This document shows positions 1-6,885 of a stretch of DNA of 9,998 nt, one piece after another. The stretch's first letter is position 1. Each line of letters opens with the position of its first letter. The translations under genes and the position numbers were made by a program. The notes under the pieces were generated by a model. It saw nothing but the letters and a program-made list of their open reading frames with translations. It was not told where the DNA came from and ran no database searches. This DNA comes from JBDHTO01 sp039808665 (lineage in GTDB: Bacteria; Pseudomonadota; Alphaproteobacteria; Paracaedibacterales; JAKBAR01): positions 1 through 9,998 of the forward strand of contig JBDHTO010000041.1 of the NCBI GenBank assembly GCA_039808665.1, written 5' to 3'.

Positions 1-29
1 CTCAATTCAAAAATAATGCGATCCTTTGC

Positions 30-57
30 TTGACTCTTTGAAGAAAGCTCCTACATT
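30..57 (+). promoter_or_regulatory. Candidate sigma70-type promoter for der
   Basis: TTGACT (30-35) and TACATT (52-57) are separated by 16 bp, giving five of six and four of six matches to the -35 and -10 consensus. Initiation would fall near position 64, leaving a leader of about 20 nt that contains the AAAGGA ribosome-binding site (69-74) of der. The match is good for an AT-rich region but rests on motif reading only. Confidence 0.45.
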
Positions 58-83
58 AAGGACGATACAAAGGAATAGAAAAT

Positions 84-1433
84 ATGTCTCTTAAAGTTGC
101 TCTCATCGGTCGCCCCAATGTGGGAAAGTCCACACTTTTCAACAGGCTTACAGGTAAAAAGCTTGCTATTGTTCACGATGAGCCTGGTGTCACACGTGAT
201 CGTCGCTATGGAGAGGCACAACTTGCTGACCTCAGATTCACGCTCATCGATACCGCAGGACTCGCAGATCCCAACGAACATCGCTTTACAAAGGATATGA
301 TCCGGCAAACAGAACTTGCCATGATTGATGCTGATATTTTCCTCTTTATGATTGATGCAAAAGTATCTTGCACCCCCTATGATTTTGAGTTGGCGCGTAA
401 TCTTTCGAAGTACAACAAACCTACACTCATTCTTGCGAATAAAGCCGAAACACACTCCGTATTTCCAGGAACCCTTGATGCAGCATCTTTTGGGATTGGA
501 GAGGTTATTGAAATCTCCGCAGAGCATGGACAAGGCCTTGACCTTCTCTATGATTTCCTCTCAAAACACATGGACAAAGACAAAAGTGAAGAACTCCCCG
601 CACATTTGCGCCCCCTTCGCCTTGCCATTATGGGAAGACCGAATGCAGGAAAATCAACGCTTATTAATTCCCTCCTTGGCGAGGAAAGACAACTCACAGG
701 AGATACACCAGGGCTTACACGCGACGCCATTCGCATTGAATGGACATACAAGGACAAGGATATTCAACTAATTGACACTGCCGGTATTCGACGCAATGCC
801 CGCGTTGATGAGGTGATTGAACGTCTCTCTGTCCAAGATGCAAAAAAGGCACTGCAGTTTTCAGAAGTGGTTATCTTAACTCTTGATGCAACATGCGCCC
901 TTGAAAAACAAGACCTCACCCTTGCTTATGATATTTATAACGAGGGGCGCGCCATGATCATCGCCCTTAACAAGTGGGATCTTGTCAAAAATAAAAAAGA
1001 AGTTTTAGAAGAAATTGATCATAAAATTATCCATCAACTCGCTCAGGCCAAGGACATTCCCGTGATTGGGATTAGCGCCCTCAAACAAAAAGGGTTGGAC
1101 GAACTCATGGATGCAGCGCTTCACATGTATGAAGTCTGGAATAAACGCATTTCAACAGCAAAGCTGAATGATTGGCTGAATGAAGTCGTGTCAAAACACC
1201 CGGCACCGGCTGTAAACGGACGGCGTATCCGTCCAAAGTATATGACTCAGGCAAAATCCCGTCCGCCGACTTTTGTCCTTTTTTGCAGTCAGGCGGAAAA
1301 GCTTCCCGAGTCCTACACACGCTACCTCACAAATTCCCTACGTCAGGTGTTTAAGCTTCCCGGTGTTCCTATTCGTTTTCACGTACGGGGAAGTAAAAAC
1401 CCCTATGCCGGAACGAAAAAACGGGAAAAATAA
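84..1433 (+). CDS. der: Ribosome biogenesis GTPase Der (EngA), tandem G domains
   Basis: The 449-residue product has the diagnostic Der layout of two GTPase domains in tandem plus a C-terminal KH-like domain. G domain 1 shows GRPNVGKS (9-16), a GVTRD switch I (35-39), DTAG (56-59), NKAE (119-122) and SAEHG (145-149). G domain 2 shows GRPNAGKS (184-191), DTAGIRR (231-237), NKWD (286-289) and a SAL motif near 321. The KH-like domain covers about 351-445 and ends in a basic GTKKREK tail. Der acts in the cytoplasm in maturation of the 50S ribosomal subunit and is normally essential. The first G domain has Glu in place of the Asp of the usual NKxD, while the second is canonical. The length is typical. 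The ATG at 84 is preceded by AAAGGA with 9 nt spacing, and no better upstream start exists. No U-rich terminator follows on this strand. Confidence 0.97.
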   Translation: MSLKVALIGRPNVGKSTLFNRLTGKKLAIVHDEPGVTRDRRYGEAQLADLRFTLIDTAGLADPNEHRFTKDMIRQTELAMIDADIFLFMIDAKVSCTPYDFELARNLSKYNKPTLILANKAETHSVFPGTLDAASFGIGEVIEISAEHGQGLDLLYDFLSKHMDKDKSEELPAHLRPLRLAIMGRPNAGKSTLINSLLGEERQLTGDTPGLTRDAIRIEWTYKDKDIQLIDTAGIRRNARVDEVIERLSVQDAKKALQFSEVVILTLDATCALEKQDLTLAYDIYNEGRAMIIALNKWDLVKNKKEVLEEIDHKIIHQLAQAKDIPVIGISALKQKGLDELMDAALHMYEVWNKRISTAKLNDWLNEVVSKHPAPAVNGRRIRPKYMTQAKSRPPTFVLFCSQAEKLPESYTRYLTNSLRQVFKLPGVPIRFHVRGSKNPYAGTKKREK

Positions 1434-1456
1434 GAAAAATAAGCCGCTAAAATAAA

Positions 1457-1485
1457 CCGCCTTGTGCACAATAGCAACAAGGCGG
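1457..1485 (-). terminator. Rho-independent terminator of the Sel1-like gene (leftward)
   Basis: CCGCCTTGT (1457-1465) pairs with ACAAGGCGG (1477-1485) to give a 9-bp GC-rich stem with an 11-nt loop. Read leftwards, the stem is followed at once by TTTATTTTAG, a U-rich tail, so it should stop transcription of the gene ending at 1515. Read rightwards there is no U-tract after the stem, so it is at best a weak terminator for der. A second ACAAGGCG copy directly downstream (1490-1497) could pair alternatively. Confidence 0.65.
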
Positions 1486-1514
1486 CGGTACAAGGCGAAA
1501 CTTTATCGATTAAC

Positions 1515-2225
1515 TTAATGAGACCCCAAGGCTTCTCTGAAAGCTGCCAACAAAACCCTCGCATGATCCACACCAATAGTTCCCCGCCCTATCACAGACT
1601 CAAGATATTTTTGTCCTGTTTCATGGTTAAAGCCTAACTTTCCTCTCAAGGCAGCCCCATTCAGTCGAATCTGAGCATCCTCTGCACCTATTCCCAAACC
1701 ACCTTGCGGATTCTTTCGAGCCGCTATTTTTTTAAGATATTCAAAACTTTTAGCCGGTGTATTAAAAATAAGACATCCATTAACAGCCGCTTCATTAAGC
1801 TCCCTTTGAGCTTCCTCACTTCCAAGTAACACTTGTCTTCTTAAGAATTCAAATCCTGATGTGGCTGTTCTACTATCATTTGTAAAACCAAGACGATTAT
1901 CTCTTGCCGCAAAATTTATCATGACAAGGGCTTCTTCTGGATCATACTGTGGATATGCTTTTTGAGGGATAACTTGAAGAAAAACCTGAAAAAGCTCTGG
2001 CTGCCTATGAACTTGGGTAAGGAGGCCTCGCATGACAACAGGAGTCACAGACGTTAGACCTTTGATCTTTTCCACAAACTGAGATTCACTTATTTGATTT
2101 TTTATAGAAGGAGTCAAACGATGTACTTGATTACCCGTTAAATTTAAATCATGCGCACTACATGCCACTGATATTGAAAAAAATGACACAGCGTTTAATA
2201 AAAAAAAATTTTTGAAATAATTCAT
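1515..2225 (-). CDS. Exported protein with Sel1/TPR-like helical repeats, function unknown
   Basis: The 236-residue product starts with a signal peptide: MNYFK, a hydrophobic stretch 7-21, then ACSA at 21-24, a plausible signal peptidase I site. The Cys at 22 lacks a good lipobox (SVAC), so a lipoprotein is less likely. The C-terminal half has three related units starting near residues 105, 145 and 190. Each opens with an AA(R/V/L)xGxLGF-like signature (AARDNRLGF, AAVNGCLIF, AALRGKLGF) and continues with a helix ending in A..(Q/L)L, as in Sel1-type repeats that mediate protein-protein contacts. Residues 25-100 show no family I recognise. The ATG has AGG (2233-2235) at 7 nt and a terminator follows at 1485-1457. 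It is divergent from the RTX gene, with which it may share regulation. No enzymatic motif is visible. A periplasmic or secreted scaffold is inference. Confidence 0.7.
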   Translation of the reverse strand: MNYFKNFFLLNAVSFFSISVACSAHDLNLTGNQVHRLTPSIKNQISESQFVEKIKGLTSVTPVVMRGLLTQVHRQPELFQVFLQVIPQKAYPQYDPEEALVMINFAARDNRLGFTNDSRTATSGFEFLRRQVLLGSEEAQRELNEAAVNGCLIFNTPAKSFEYLKKIAARKNPQGGLGIGAEDAQIRLNGAALRGKLGFNHETGQKYLESVIGRGTIGVDHARVLLAAFREALGSH

Positions 2226-2277
2226 ATATGGACCTAATTACAGTAAAAATTCATCTATCTGGTTATAATTTTTATGT

Positions 2278-2295
2278 AATATGTGAATACATATT
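2278..2295. promoter_or_regulatory. 18-bp dyad between divergent genes, candidate operator
   Basis: AATATGT and ACATATT form perfect 7-bp arms around the spacer GAAT. The dyad lies about 53 nt upstream of the Sel1-like start codon and 23 nt upstream of the candidate -35 of the RTX gene, a position suited to a dimeric regulator of both genes. The surroundings are very AT-rich, so a chance palindrome is possible. Confidence 0.3.
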
Positions 2296-2318
2296 TTCAA
2301 TATAAAAAATGTAAATAT

Positions 2319-2346
2319 TTGAATAATACTTGAATTTAAATAAAAT
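2319..2346 (+). promoter_or_regulatory. Candidate promoter of the RTX gene
   Basis: TTGAAT (2319-2324) and TAAAAT (2341-2346) are 16 bp apart, each close to sigma70 consensus. A second TTGAAT lies at 2330-2335 but has no well-spaced -10. The region is so AT-rich that such matches are expected fairly often. Confidence 0.3.
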
Positions 2347-2395
2347 TATACAATATTCATCATCGTAGAGTTATCCGTGAATGATGGAGATTTCC

Positions 2396-3595
2396 ATGTC
2401 CTTGTACACAGACACAAAAGCACTACTGTACAATCAAGATCCAAACTTTTTACTTCAAAACATTCTTCCCATAGATTCACAGAAAGTTCAACTTGACGGG
2501 ACTTTTCTAGATAATACCTTGATCGCCGATCCAAACGTACCCCACCAAATTACTGGGGATTTGGCTATCATTGCAAACTACACAGATGATAGCACCCCCT
2601 ATGAAGGAAGAAATGGCCTTATTTTCCAAACGGGTAATGATAAAATCATAGGCAGCTCCCACGGGGATATTCTCACAGGAGACTTTTATAGCTTCTACTT
2701 TACGGTGGGGGGCAATCCTATACAGGGCAATAATGCTTTATTTGCAGGAAATGACACCATAAAAGGTGGAAACGGTGACGATTTGATCTTTGGGGATATT
2801 GCAAGAGAAGGCTCATGGATCAAAGCTAACCCTGATTTTTCAGGAGGCATCGACGAGCATTATGGTAATGACAAATTATCAGGAGGAAATGGTAATGATG
2901 TGATTTATGGTGATGAAGGCGTCAGATCTTCTGTCGGAGCCTTTCAATACCACTATTTATATTTTGGAAATGACAAAATTGATGGAGGAGAAGGCAAAGA
3001 TACCCTTGTCGGGGATAATGGCGCCATAATTTTACGCACCATAGATGGAAGCGGTGATGCTTCACACCTATTGTTCAAGGGAGGAGATGATAATATCTCT
3101 GGCGGCGAGGGTAAGGATGTCCTGATTGGTGATTTTGACCTCATTTCATTAGGCCGCATCAGCGGAACAGCTGACGTGAAGGATAATACATTTCAAATGG
3201 GTAATGACGTATTAAATGGAGGCGAAGGCAACGACGTTCTCATCGGTGACTATAACCAGCTTGACAACCCTCTTCACTGGTCAAATACGATCATTGGCGG
3301 TAACGACACATTAACAGGCGGTGCAGGCAAAGATACTTTCGCCTTTAACTACCTTCATAATGGAGACGATGTTGTCACAGATTTCAAAATAGGACAGGAT
3401 AAACTCGTCATCCGGGGCGCAGATAACCTTTCTCATATGACTCTCGTCGCCCAAGGCAAGGATACAGTGATAAACCTTGGTCAAGATGGTTCTATCTTAC
3501 TGAAGAATGTGAGTATCAATGACCTTCAATCGATTCAGTCTATGGTGGATAAGAATATCCTTGTTTTTGATGCGAATAACACGATGTCGTTTTGA
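2396..3595 (+). CDS. RTX calcium-binding protein, likely type I secretion substrate
   Basis: The 399-residue acidic protein has seven nonapeptide-type RTX blocks of the form GND...GG.G.D...GD, which fold as a Ca2+-binding parallel beta-roll. The first is degenerate (GNDKIIGSSHGDILTGD) and the last leads into the C-terminal domain. There is no N-terminal signal peptide. The C-terminal 80 residues (DDVVTDFKIGQDKLVI onwards) match the serralysin/M10-C style end recognised by ABC-type type I exporters. No catalytic domain is seen in the ~80-residue N-terminus, so an adhesin, matrix or effector role is possible and function stays open. The start at 2396 is preferred because GGAGA (2386-2390) lies 5 nt before it. 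In-frame ATGs at 2381 and 2384 have no Shine-Dalgarno and would add up to five residues. No exporter genes (HlyB/HlyD type) are in the window. A hairpin follows at 3614. Confidence 0.9.
   Translation: MSLYTDTKALLYNQDPNFLLQNILPIDSQKVQLDGTFLDNTLIADPNVPHQITGDLAIIANYTDDSTPYEGRNGLIFQTGNDKIIGSSHGDILTGDFYSFYFTVGGNPIQGNNALFAGNDTIKGGNGDDLIFGDIAREGSWIKANPDFSGGIDEHYGNDKLSGGNGNDVIYGDEGVRSSVGAFQYHYLYFGNDKIDGGEGKDTLVGDNGAIILRTIDGSGDASHLLFKGGDDNISGGEGKDVLIGDFDLISLGRISGTADVKDNTFQMGNDVLNGGEGNDVLIGDYNQLDNPLHWSNTIIGGNDTLTGGAGKDTFAFNYLHNGDDVVTDFKIGQDKLVIRGADNLSHMTLVAQGKDTVINLGQDGSILLKNVSINDLQSIQSMVDKNILVFDANNTMSF
2633..3340 (+). repeat. Seven RTX repeat blocks with 33-39 residue period
   Basis: Within the RTX gene, 17-residue GND...GG.G.D...GD blocks begin at residues 80, 118, 157, 191, 230, 269 and 302 (numbered from the ATG at 2396). 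Start-to-start distances are 38, 39, 34, 39, 39 and 33. The linkers of about 17-22 residues differ in sequence, while the blocks are conserved (for example GNDVLNGGEGNDVLIGD). The DNA is repetitive only through these motifs. Confidence 0.85.
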
Positions 3596-3613
3596 GAAAG
3601 CAACCATTCACTT

Positions 3614-3653
3614 TGAGAGCTCTTTTTTACGTAAGTTACGTGAGGAGCTCTCA
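3614..3653. terminator. Hairpin between convergent RTX and rlmE genes, likely bidirectional terminator
   Basis: TGAGAGCTC (3614-3622) pairs perfectly with GAGCTCTCA (3645-3653). Inside lies a second dyad, ACGTAA/TTACGT. The structure starts 19 nt after the RTX stop codon and 7 nt after the rlmE stop on the other strand. Rightwards it is followed by CAAGTTTTA. The T-tract in either direction is modest, so terminator strength is uncertain, but its placement between two converging genes fits a shared terminator. Confidence 0.6.
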
Positions 3654-3659
3654 CAAGTT

Positions 3660-4289
3660 TTACCCCCGAAATCCTTGAGCCACCACATAAATTTCCGTAG
3701 ACTCTGTACGGCTGGATGCGGGTTTAAAATGAGTAATCTTGGAAAATGTTTTTTTCATTTCTCCCAAGAGCTTGGATTCTGTACCACCACGAAGAACCTT
3801 GGCCACAAGGGATCCACCTGGGCGAAGACGCTCAACAGCAAAGGTATAAACTTCCTCAAGCATTCCCATAATGCGATCATGATCCACACTTTTAATACCA
3901 CAGGAAGATGGCGCCATATCACTCATGACAACATCAACTTTTCCATCGATATACTGATCAATATCGTTAAAGTCACCTTGATAGAAATCAACCCCTGGAA
4001 TTGGATCCATCTCAAGCAAATCAATGGCAAGGATTTTTCCCTGCCCTTTCATGATATGTGATGCCACTTGAGACCACCCGCCTGGTGCAGCTCCCAAATC
4101 CACAACCGTCATACCCGGCTTTATCAAATGATATTTTTTCTGAATCTCAAGTAACTTAAAGGCCGCTCTGGAGCGATATCCTTCCTGCTTTGCCTTATGG
4201 ACAAAGGGATCATTTAATTGACGCTCCAACCATCGCTTTGATGATGGAGTAAGTTTTTTATTTTTAACGCGTACTTTTAGGGATGTCAT
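3660..4289 (-). CDS. rlmE: 23S rRNA (uridine-2552-2'-O)-methyltransferase RlmE (FtsJ/RrmJ)
   Basis: The 209-residue protein matches RlmE over its whole length. It transfers a methyl group from S-adenosylmethionine to the 2'-hydroxyl of U2552 in the peptidyl-transferase A loop, a late step of 50S assembly. The SAM-binding motif VVDLGAAPGGWSQ lies at about 62-74 and SDMAP at 123-127. The K-D-K-E catalytic tetrad is K45 (RAAFK), D124, K164 (LVAK) and E199 (TESTEIYVV). The N-terminal basic RxxRAAFKL region contacts RNA. The gene starts 9 nt after the ppx/gppA stop codon and has an AAGAG-like site 7-8 nt before ATG inside that gap, so the two are very likely one operon. A hairpin at 3653-3614 ends it. 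All residues expected for activity are present. Confidence 0.96.
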   Translation of the reverse strand: MTSLKVRVKNKKLTPSSKRWLERQLNDPFVHKAKQEGYRSRAAFKLLEIQKKYHLIKPGMTVVDLGAAPGGWSQVASHIMKGQGKILAIDLLEMDPIPGVDFYQGDFNDIDQYIDGKVDVVMSDMAPSSCGIKSVDHDRIMGMLEEVYTFAVERLRPGGSLVAKVLRGGTESKLLGEMKKTFSKITHFKPASSRTESTEIYVVAQGFRG

Positions 4290-4298
4290 CGTATACTC

Positions 4299-5339
4299 TT
4301 AACTGGGGGAACGGTTCATGTGCCCCTGGAAGCTGGATTGCCCCTCAAGAACACCATGAATAAGTTCCATCAAAATTCCCTCACGAACACCACGATCAGC
4401 AACACGAATATAGGGAACATCAAAAACATCACAGATACCCTCTAAAATCGCAGAGCCTGTAATCACAAGGTCAGAACGTCCCACACCGATGCTTGGGTGG
4501 AGATTACGCTGCTTTACAGGCATATTGAGAACATATTGGGTAATCTCGCGAATATCCTTCATGCGCAGGTAAATGCCGTCGATAATATGTCGATCATAGC
4601 GCTGAAGCTTAAGGTGAATTGCCGCCAATGTCGTCACCGTCCCAGAGGTTCCAACCATCTGAACCTGCCTCTCTTCCAAAAATTTCTGAATGTTATTCCT
4701 TTCAGAAAAAGCTTCAAGTTCGTGGGCCACTTTCTCCCGGATTTGCTCATAGATCTGGGGAGAAGTTGCAAATCCACCAAATTGGTCACTCAACGTCACC
4801 ACACCAAAGGGAAGAGAGATAAGATCAATCACATCAAAGCTGGGCCTGCCGTCCTGAAGTTTGACCCACATCACCTCTGTACTTCCACCACCAATGTCAA
4901 AGGCGATGGCATAGGGAATATTCCGTTGAAAAATTCCTGCACATCCTGCAATAGCCAAGTTTGCTTCCTCTTGAGGGGAAATAACTTCAAGATCAAGTCC
5001 CAACTCATCTTTGGCTCTATCTAAAAGTTCACGACTGTTTTTCGCCCGTCGACAGGCCTCTGTTGTCACAGCACGCAGATGCGTCACACGATTCCCTGAT
5101 ACTTTATCCACACAAATTTGAAGCGCTTTGAGAGTACGCTCAATCGCGTCTTGAGAAAGCTCATCATTCAGCTGAATATTCTCCCCAAGACGCACAACCT
5201 TTGAGTAGGAATCAATGATTCTCAAATGGCCATCATACTTACCCACCAAAAGACGACACGAGTTGGTTCCAAGGTCAATTGCGGCAAAGACCTCTTTCAA
5301 CTCCTGATTTCTTTTTTTTGTGCGGCGTAGCGGGTGCAT
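4299..5339 (-). CDS. ppx: Ppx/GppA family phosphatase (exopolyphosphatase / pppGpp phosphohydrolase), short form
   Basis: The 346-residue protein has the sugar-kinase/Hsp70-type fold motifs of the Ppx/GppA family: AAIDLGTNSCRLLV (19-32) for the first phosphate loop, TEACR (93-97), a PQEEANLA segment (122-129) carrying the conserved catalytic Glu, FDIGGGSTE (147-155), and GTSGTVTTLAA (230-240). GRSDLVITGSAILE (287-300) is a further family signature. It lacks the C-terminal HD-like domain of the ~500-residue enterobacterial enzymes. It should hydrolyse terminal phosphate from polyphosphate or convert pppGpp to ppGpp; sequence alone does not tell which. It is the first gene of a two-gene unit with rlmE, an order typical of alphaproteobacteria. 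The ATG at 5339 lacks a strong Shine-Dalgarno. The basic RRTKKR N-terminus precedes the conserved core, so a slightly later start cannot be excluded. Confidence 0.94.
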   Translation of the reverse strand: MHPLRRTKKRNQELKEVFAAIDLGTNSCRLLVGKYDGHLRIIDSYSKVVRLGENIQLNDELSQDAIERTLKALQICVDKVSGNRVTHLRAVTTEACRRAKNSRELLDRAKDELGLDLEVISPQEEANLAIAGCAGIFQRNIPYAIAFDIGGGSTEVMWVKLQDGRPSFDVIDLISLPFGVVTLSDQFGGFATSPQIYEQIREKVAHELEAFSERNNIQKFLEERQVQMVGTSGTVTTLAAIHLKLQRYDRHIIDGIYLRMKDIREITQYVLNMPVKQRNLHPSIGVGRSDLVITGSAILEGICDVFDVPYIRVADRGVREGILMELIHGVLEGQSSFQGHMNRSPS

Positions 5340-5383
5340 AAATGTCTCGTGAGGTCTCGCGGATTATTCTTTAAAGTCTTTTT

Positions 5384-5412
5384 AGTATATGCTAATACAC
5401 ATTTAAGGTCGA
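5384..5412 (-). promoter_or_regulatory. Candidate promoter of the ppx/gppA-rlmE unit
   Basis: On the minus strand TCGACC (5412-5407) and TATACT (5389-5384) are 17 bp apart, four of six and five of six matches to sigma70 consensus. The start would lie near 5377, about 38 nt before the ATG. An overlapping alternative, TTGCAA (5421-5416) with TATTAG (5397-5392), has 18-bp spacing. The intergenic segment 5340-5444 must also hold the divergent tRNA promoter, for which only weak matches are visible (TTAAGG 5403-5408, TAGTTT 5427-5432). It also contains GCAATTG twice (5418-5424 and 5440-5446). Confidence 0.4.
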
Positions 5413-5444
5413 TAGTTGCAATTGTCTAGTTTTTAAAAAGCAAT

Positions 5445-5518
5445 TGGGGGATAGTTTAGCGGTAGAACTCTCGGCTCTGGACCGAGCAGCTCAGGTTCGA
5501 ATCCTGGTCCCCCAGCCA
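5445..5518 (+). tRNA. trnQ: tRNA-Gln, anticodon CTG, CCA encoded
   Basis: A complete cloverleaf can be folded. The acceptor stem TGGGGGA (5445-5451) pairs with TCCCCCA (5508-5514), followed by discriminator G and encoded CCA (5516-5518). The anticodon stem CTCGG/CCGAG (5470-5474 with 5482-5486) encloses loop CTCTGGA, placing anticodon CTG at 5477-5479, which reads glutamine codon CAG. The T arm contains GGTTCGAATCC. The weak U1-A72 pair is characteristic of bacterial tRNA-Gln. No terminator follows before the next start codon. Confidence 0.97.
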
Positions 5519-5546
5519 CCTTTCTTTGAGGAGCATTCCTGTCTTG

Positions 5547-6569
5547 ATGCATCAGTCTCAACCCTCTCTTCTCTCCATGGGGCTTGCTTTTCTCACAACC
5601 TACATCCTTTGCAAGATGGGGGAAGGTCGTTTTCTTCTCGCTTACCCTAATCACAGGTCTGCACACAGCCAGCCTACCTCTATCTTTGGCGGTATCGCCA
5701 TGTTTGTAGGTGTCGCTACGGCGCTTTTTGTCCAATTTTTGTTTTTCCCTCCCTCTGAACAACCCATCAATACCCTAAAGATTTTTGGGTGTATCTCCCT
5801 TCTCTGGCTTTTTGGACTAATTGACGATGTCTATCCTCTGAGCGCCAAGATTCGCCTTTTGTTTCAGCTTATATTTTCAATTGTGGTCATTTTGACGCTC
5901 AATACACTCATTTCTCTGCCCAGTCCTTTGGGATTTCTCAATATTCCCTTCACCCTTTTATTTATCATGGGATTCATTAACGCCAGCAACTTTAGTGATG
6001 GAATCAACGGCCTTTGGAGTGGGACTGTCCTGGTTTGTTCTCTTTTTATGGTTTACATCAACCCCCATGACGTGATGATCCCCATATTTCTCGGCTCTGT
6101 CGTCGCTTACTTTATTCTAAACTTTCCTAAAGGGCGCATTTTTATGGGAGATAGTGGCAGCACCTTTTTAGGAGGAGTCATCTTATGCCAAGGTCTTTTT
6201 AATCTCTCCTATGGAGGAACACTTCCGATTACCCACTATCCCTCTATCATCATGGCATTCTCCCCACTCGCCTTTGTCTTTGCCGATGTTTTTGTAACGC
6301 TTTCAAAGCGCATTATTCAGGGGCACCATCCTTTTGAAGCCCATAAGGATCACTATTTCCAAAAGCTTGTGCATATCCTCAAACTCTCTCACGGAACAAC
6401 AACCCTTATTTATATCGCAGGATCTCTTCTCAGTGCCCTACTCCTGGTGCGTTTTGCACTTAAAGATATATGGGGTCTTTTGGGATATGGAGTACTTCAA
6501 ATATTCTATTTTATTATGATTGAATGGCTCTGCGTCAAAAAAAGTGAAAAACCGAAACCTAACTCTTAA
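5547..6569 (+). CDS. WecA/MraY-superfamily undecaprenyl-phosphate sugar-1-phosphate transferase (glycosyltransferase family 4)
   Basis: This 340-residue polytopic membrane protein has roughly ten hydrophobic segments and the full motif set of the superfamily: PNHRSAH (34-40) with a following PT..FGG, the Mg2+-binding LIDD (91-94), NASNFSDGINGL (145-156, the NxxNxxDGIDGL motif), MGDSGS (200-205), and a cytoplasmic histidine motif AHKDHY (255-260). The family transfers a sugar-1-phosphate from a UDP-sugar to undecaprenyl phosphate at the inner membrane, the first step for O-antigen, enterobacterial common antigen or other surface glycans. The last motif resembles WbpL/WecA-type enzymes more than MraY, and genuine mraY would sit in a murein cluster. 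The substrate is undetermined. GAGGAG (5528-5533) precedes the start; ATG at 5547 is chosen, but TTG at 5544 is better spaced and TTG at 5526 is in frame. It begins 28 nt after the tRNA and overlaps the convergent TfoX_N gene by 11 bp. Confidence 0.92.
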   Translation: MHQSQPSLLSMGLAFLTTYILCKMGEGRFLLAYPNHRSAHSQPTSIFGGIAMFVGVATALFVQFLFFPPSEQPINTLKIFGCISLLWLFGLIDDVYPLSAKIRLLFQLIFSIVVILTLNTLISLPSPLGFLNIPFTLLFIMGFINASNFSDGINGLWSGTVLVCSLFMVYINPHDVMIPIFLGSVVAYFILNFPKGRIFMGDSGSTFLGGVILCQGLFNLSYGGTLPITHYPSIIMAFSPLAFVFADVFVTLSKRIIQGHHPFEAHKDHYFQKLVHILKLSHGTTTLIYIAGSLLSALLLVRFALKDIWGLLGYGVLQIFYFIMIEWLCVKKSEKPKPNS

Positions 6570-6870
6570 TTCGGTATGCTTTCATGACAAACTCACGAAG
6601 GAGCTCATCATCCTCCATCACTTCCTCTGGAACAAGGAAGTAAGACATAGCGACTGTCTTACCATCCTTCTCATAAGAGAAAGGTCTCGATCCATAAGCC
6701 TCGTAATCTGGGCGCGTCTCAGGGCTTACTTTAAAATAAAGCTCCCCGTCCACAATAATCCCAATGATCAGATCGTCTTTGTAAATCCCATGACCGCCAA
6801 ACATCGCACGTGCACGCATCCTTCCAAAAGAGGAAAGACGGTCCAATACATATTCAACAAAATCGTTCAT
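6559..6870 (-). CDS. TfoX N-terminal-domain protein
   Basis: The 103-residue protein is a stand-alone TfoX_N domain: RAMFGGHGIY (21-30), a VDGELYFKVS core (40-49), the GSRPFSYEKDGK segment (60-71) and MSYFLVPEE (75-83) are all family signatures. In gammaproteobacteria TfoX/Sxy activates competence genes and has an additional C-terminal domain. Stand-alone TfoX_N proteins are widespread and mostly uncharacterised, so no competence role should be assumed. AAGGA (6884-6880 on this strand) lies 9 nt before the ATG, in the 15-nt gap after the protease stop codon, which points to one leftward transcript and possible translational coupling. The stop codon lies inside the 3' end of the sugar transferase gene. 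Confidence 0.87.
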   Translation of the reverse strand: MNDFVEYVLDRLSSFGRMRARAMFGGHGIYKDDLIIGIIVDGELYFKVSPETRPDYEAYGSRPFSYEKDGKTVAMSYFLVPEEVMEDDELLREFVMKAYRIKS

Positions 6871-6885
6871 GGGATTTGATCCTTT

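Noticed and set aside
51..533. 160-codon minus-strand frame inside der
   Set aside because: It lies antisense to the GTP-binding motifs of der, whose identity is certain, and has no family features or ribosome-binding site.
3519..4061. 180-codon plus-strand frame overlapping the RTX end and rlmE
   Set aside because: It is antisense to rlmE, crosses the intergenic hairpin and has no recognisable protein features.
4497..5024. 175-codon plus-strand frame
   Set aside because: It is a shadow of ppx/gppA, whose motifs are intact on the other strand.
5445..5518. tRNA gene as an integration site of a mobile element
   Set aside because: No integrase gene and no repeated copy of the tRNA 3' end was seen in the window.
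5433..5762. 109-codon minus-strand frame across the tRNA
   Set aside because: It runs antisense through tRNA-Gln and into the sugar transferase gene; the tRNA cloverleaf explains the conserved sequence.
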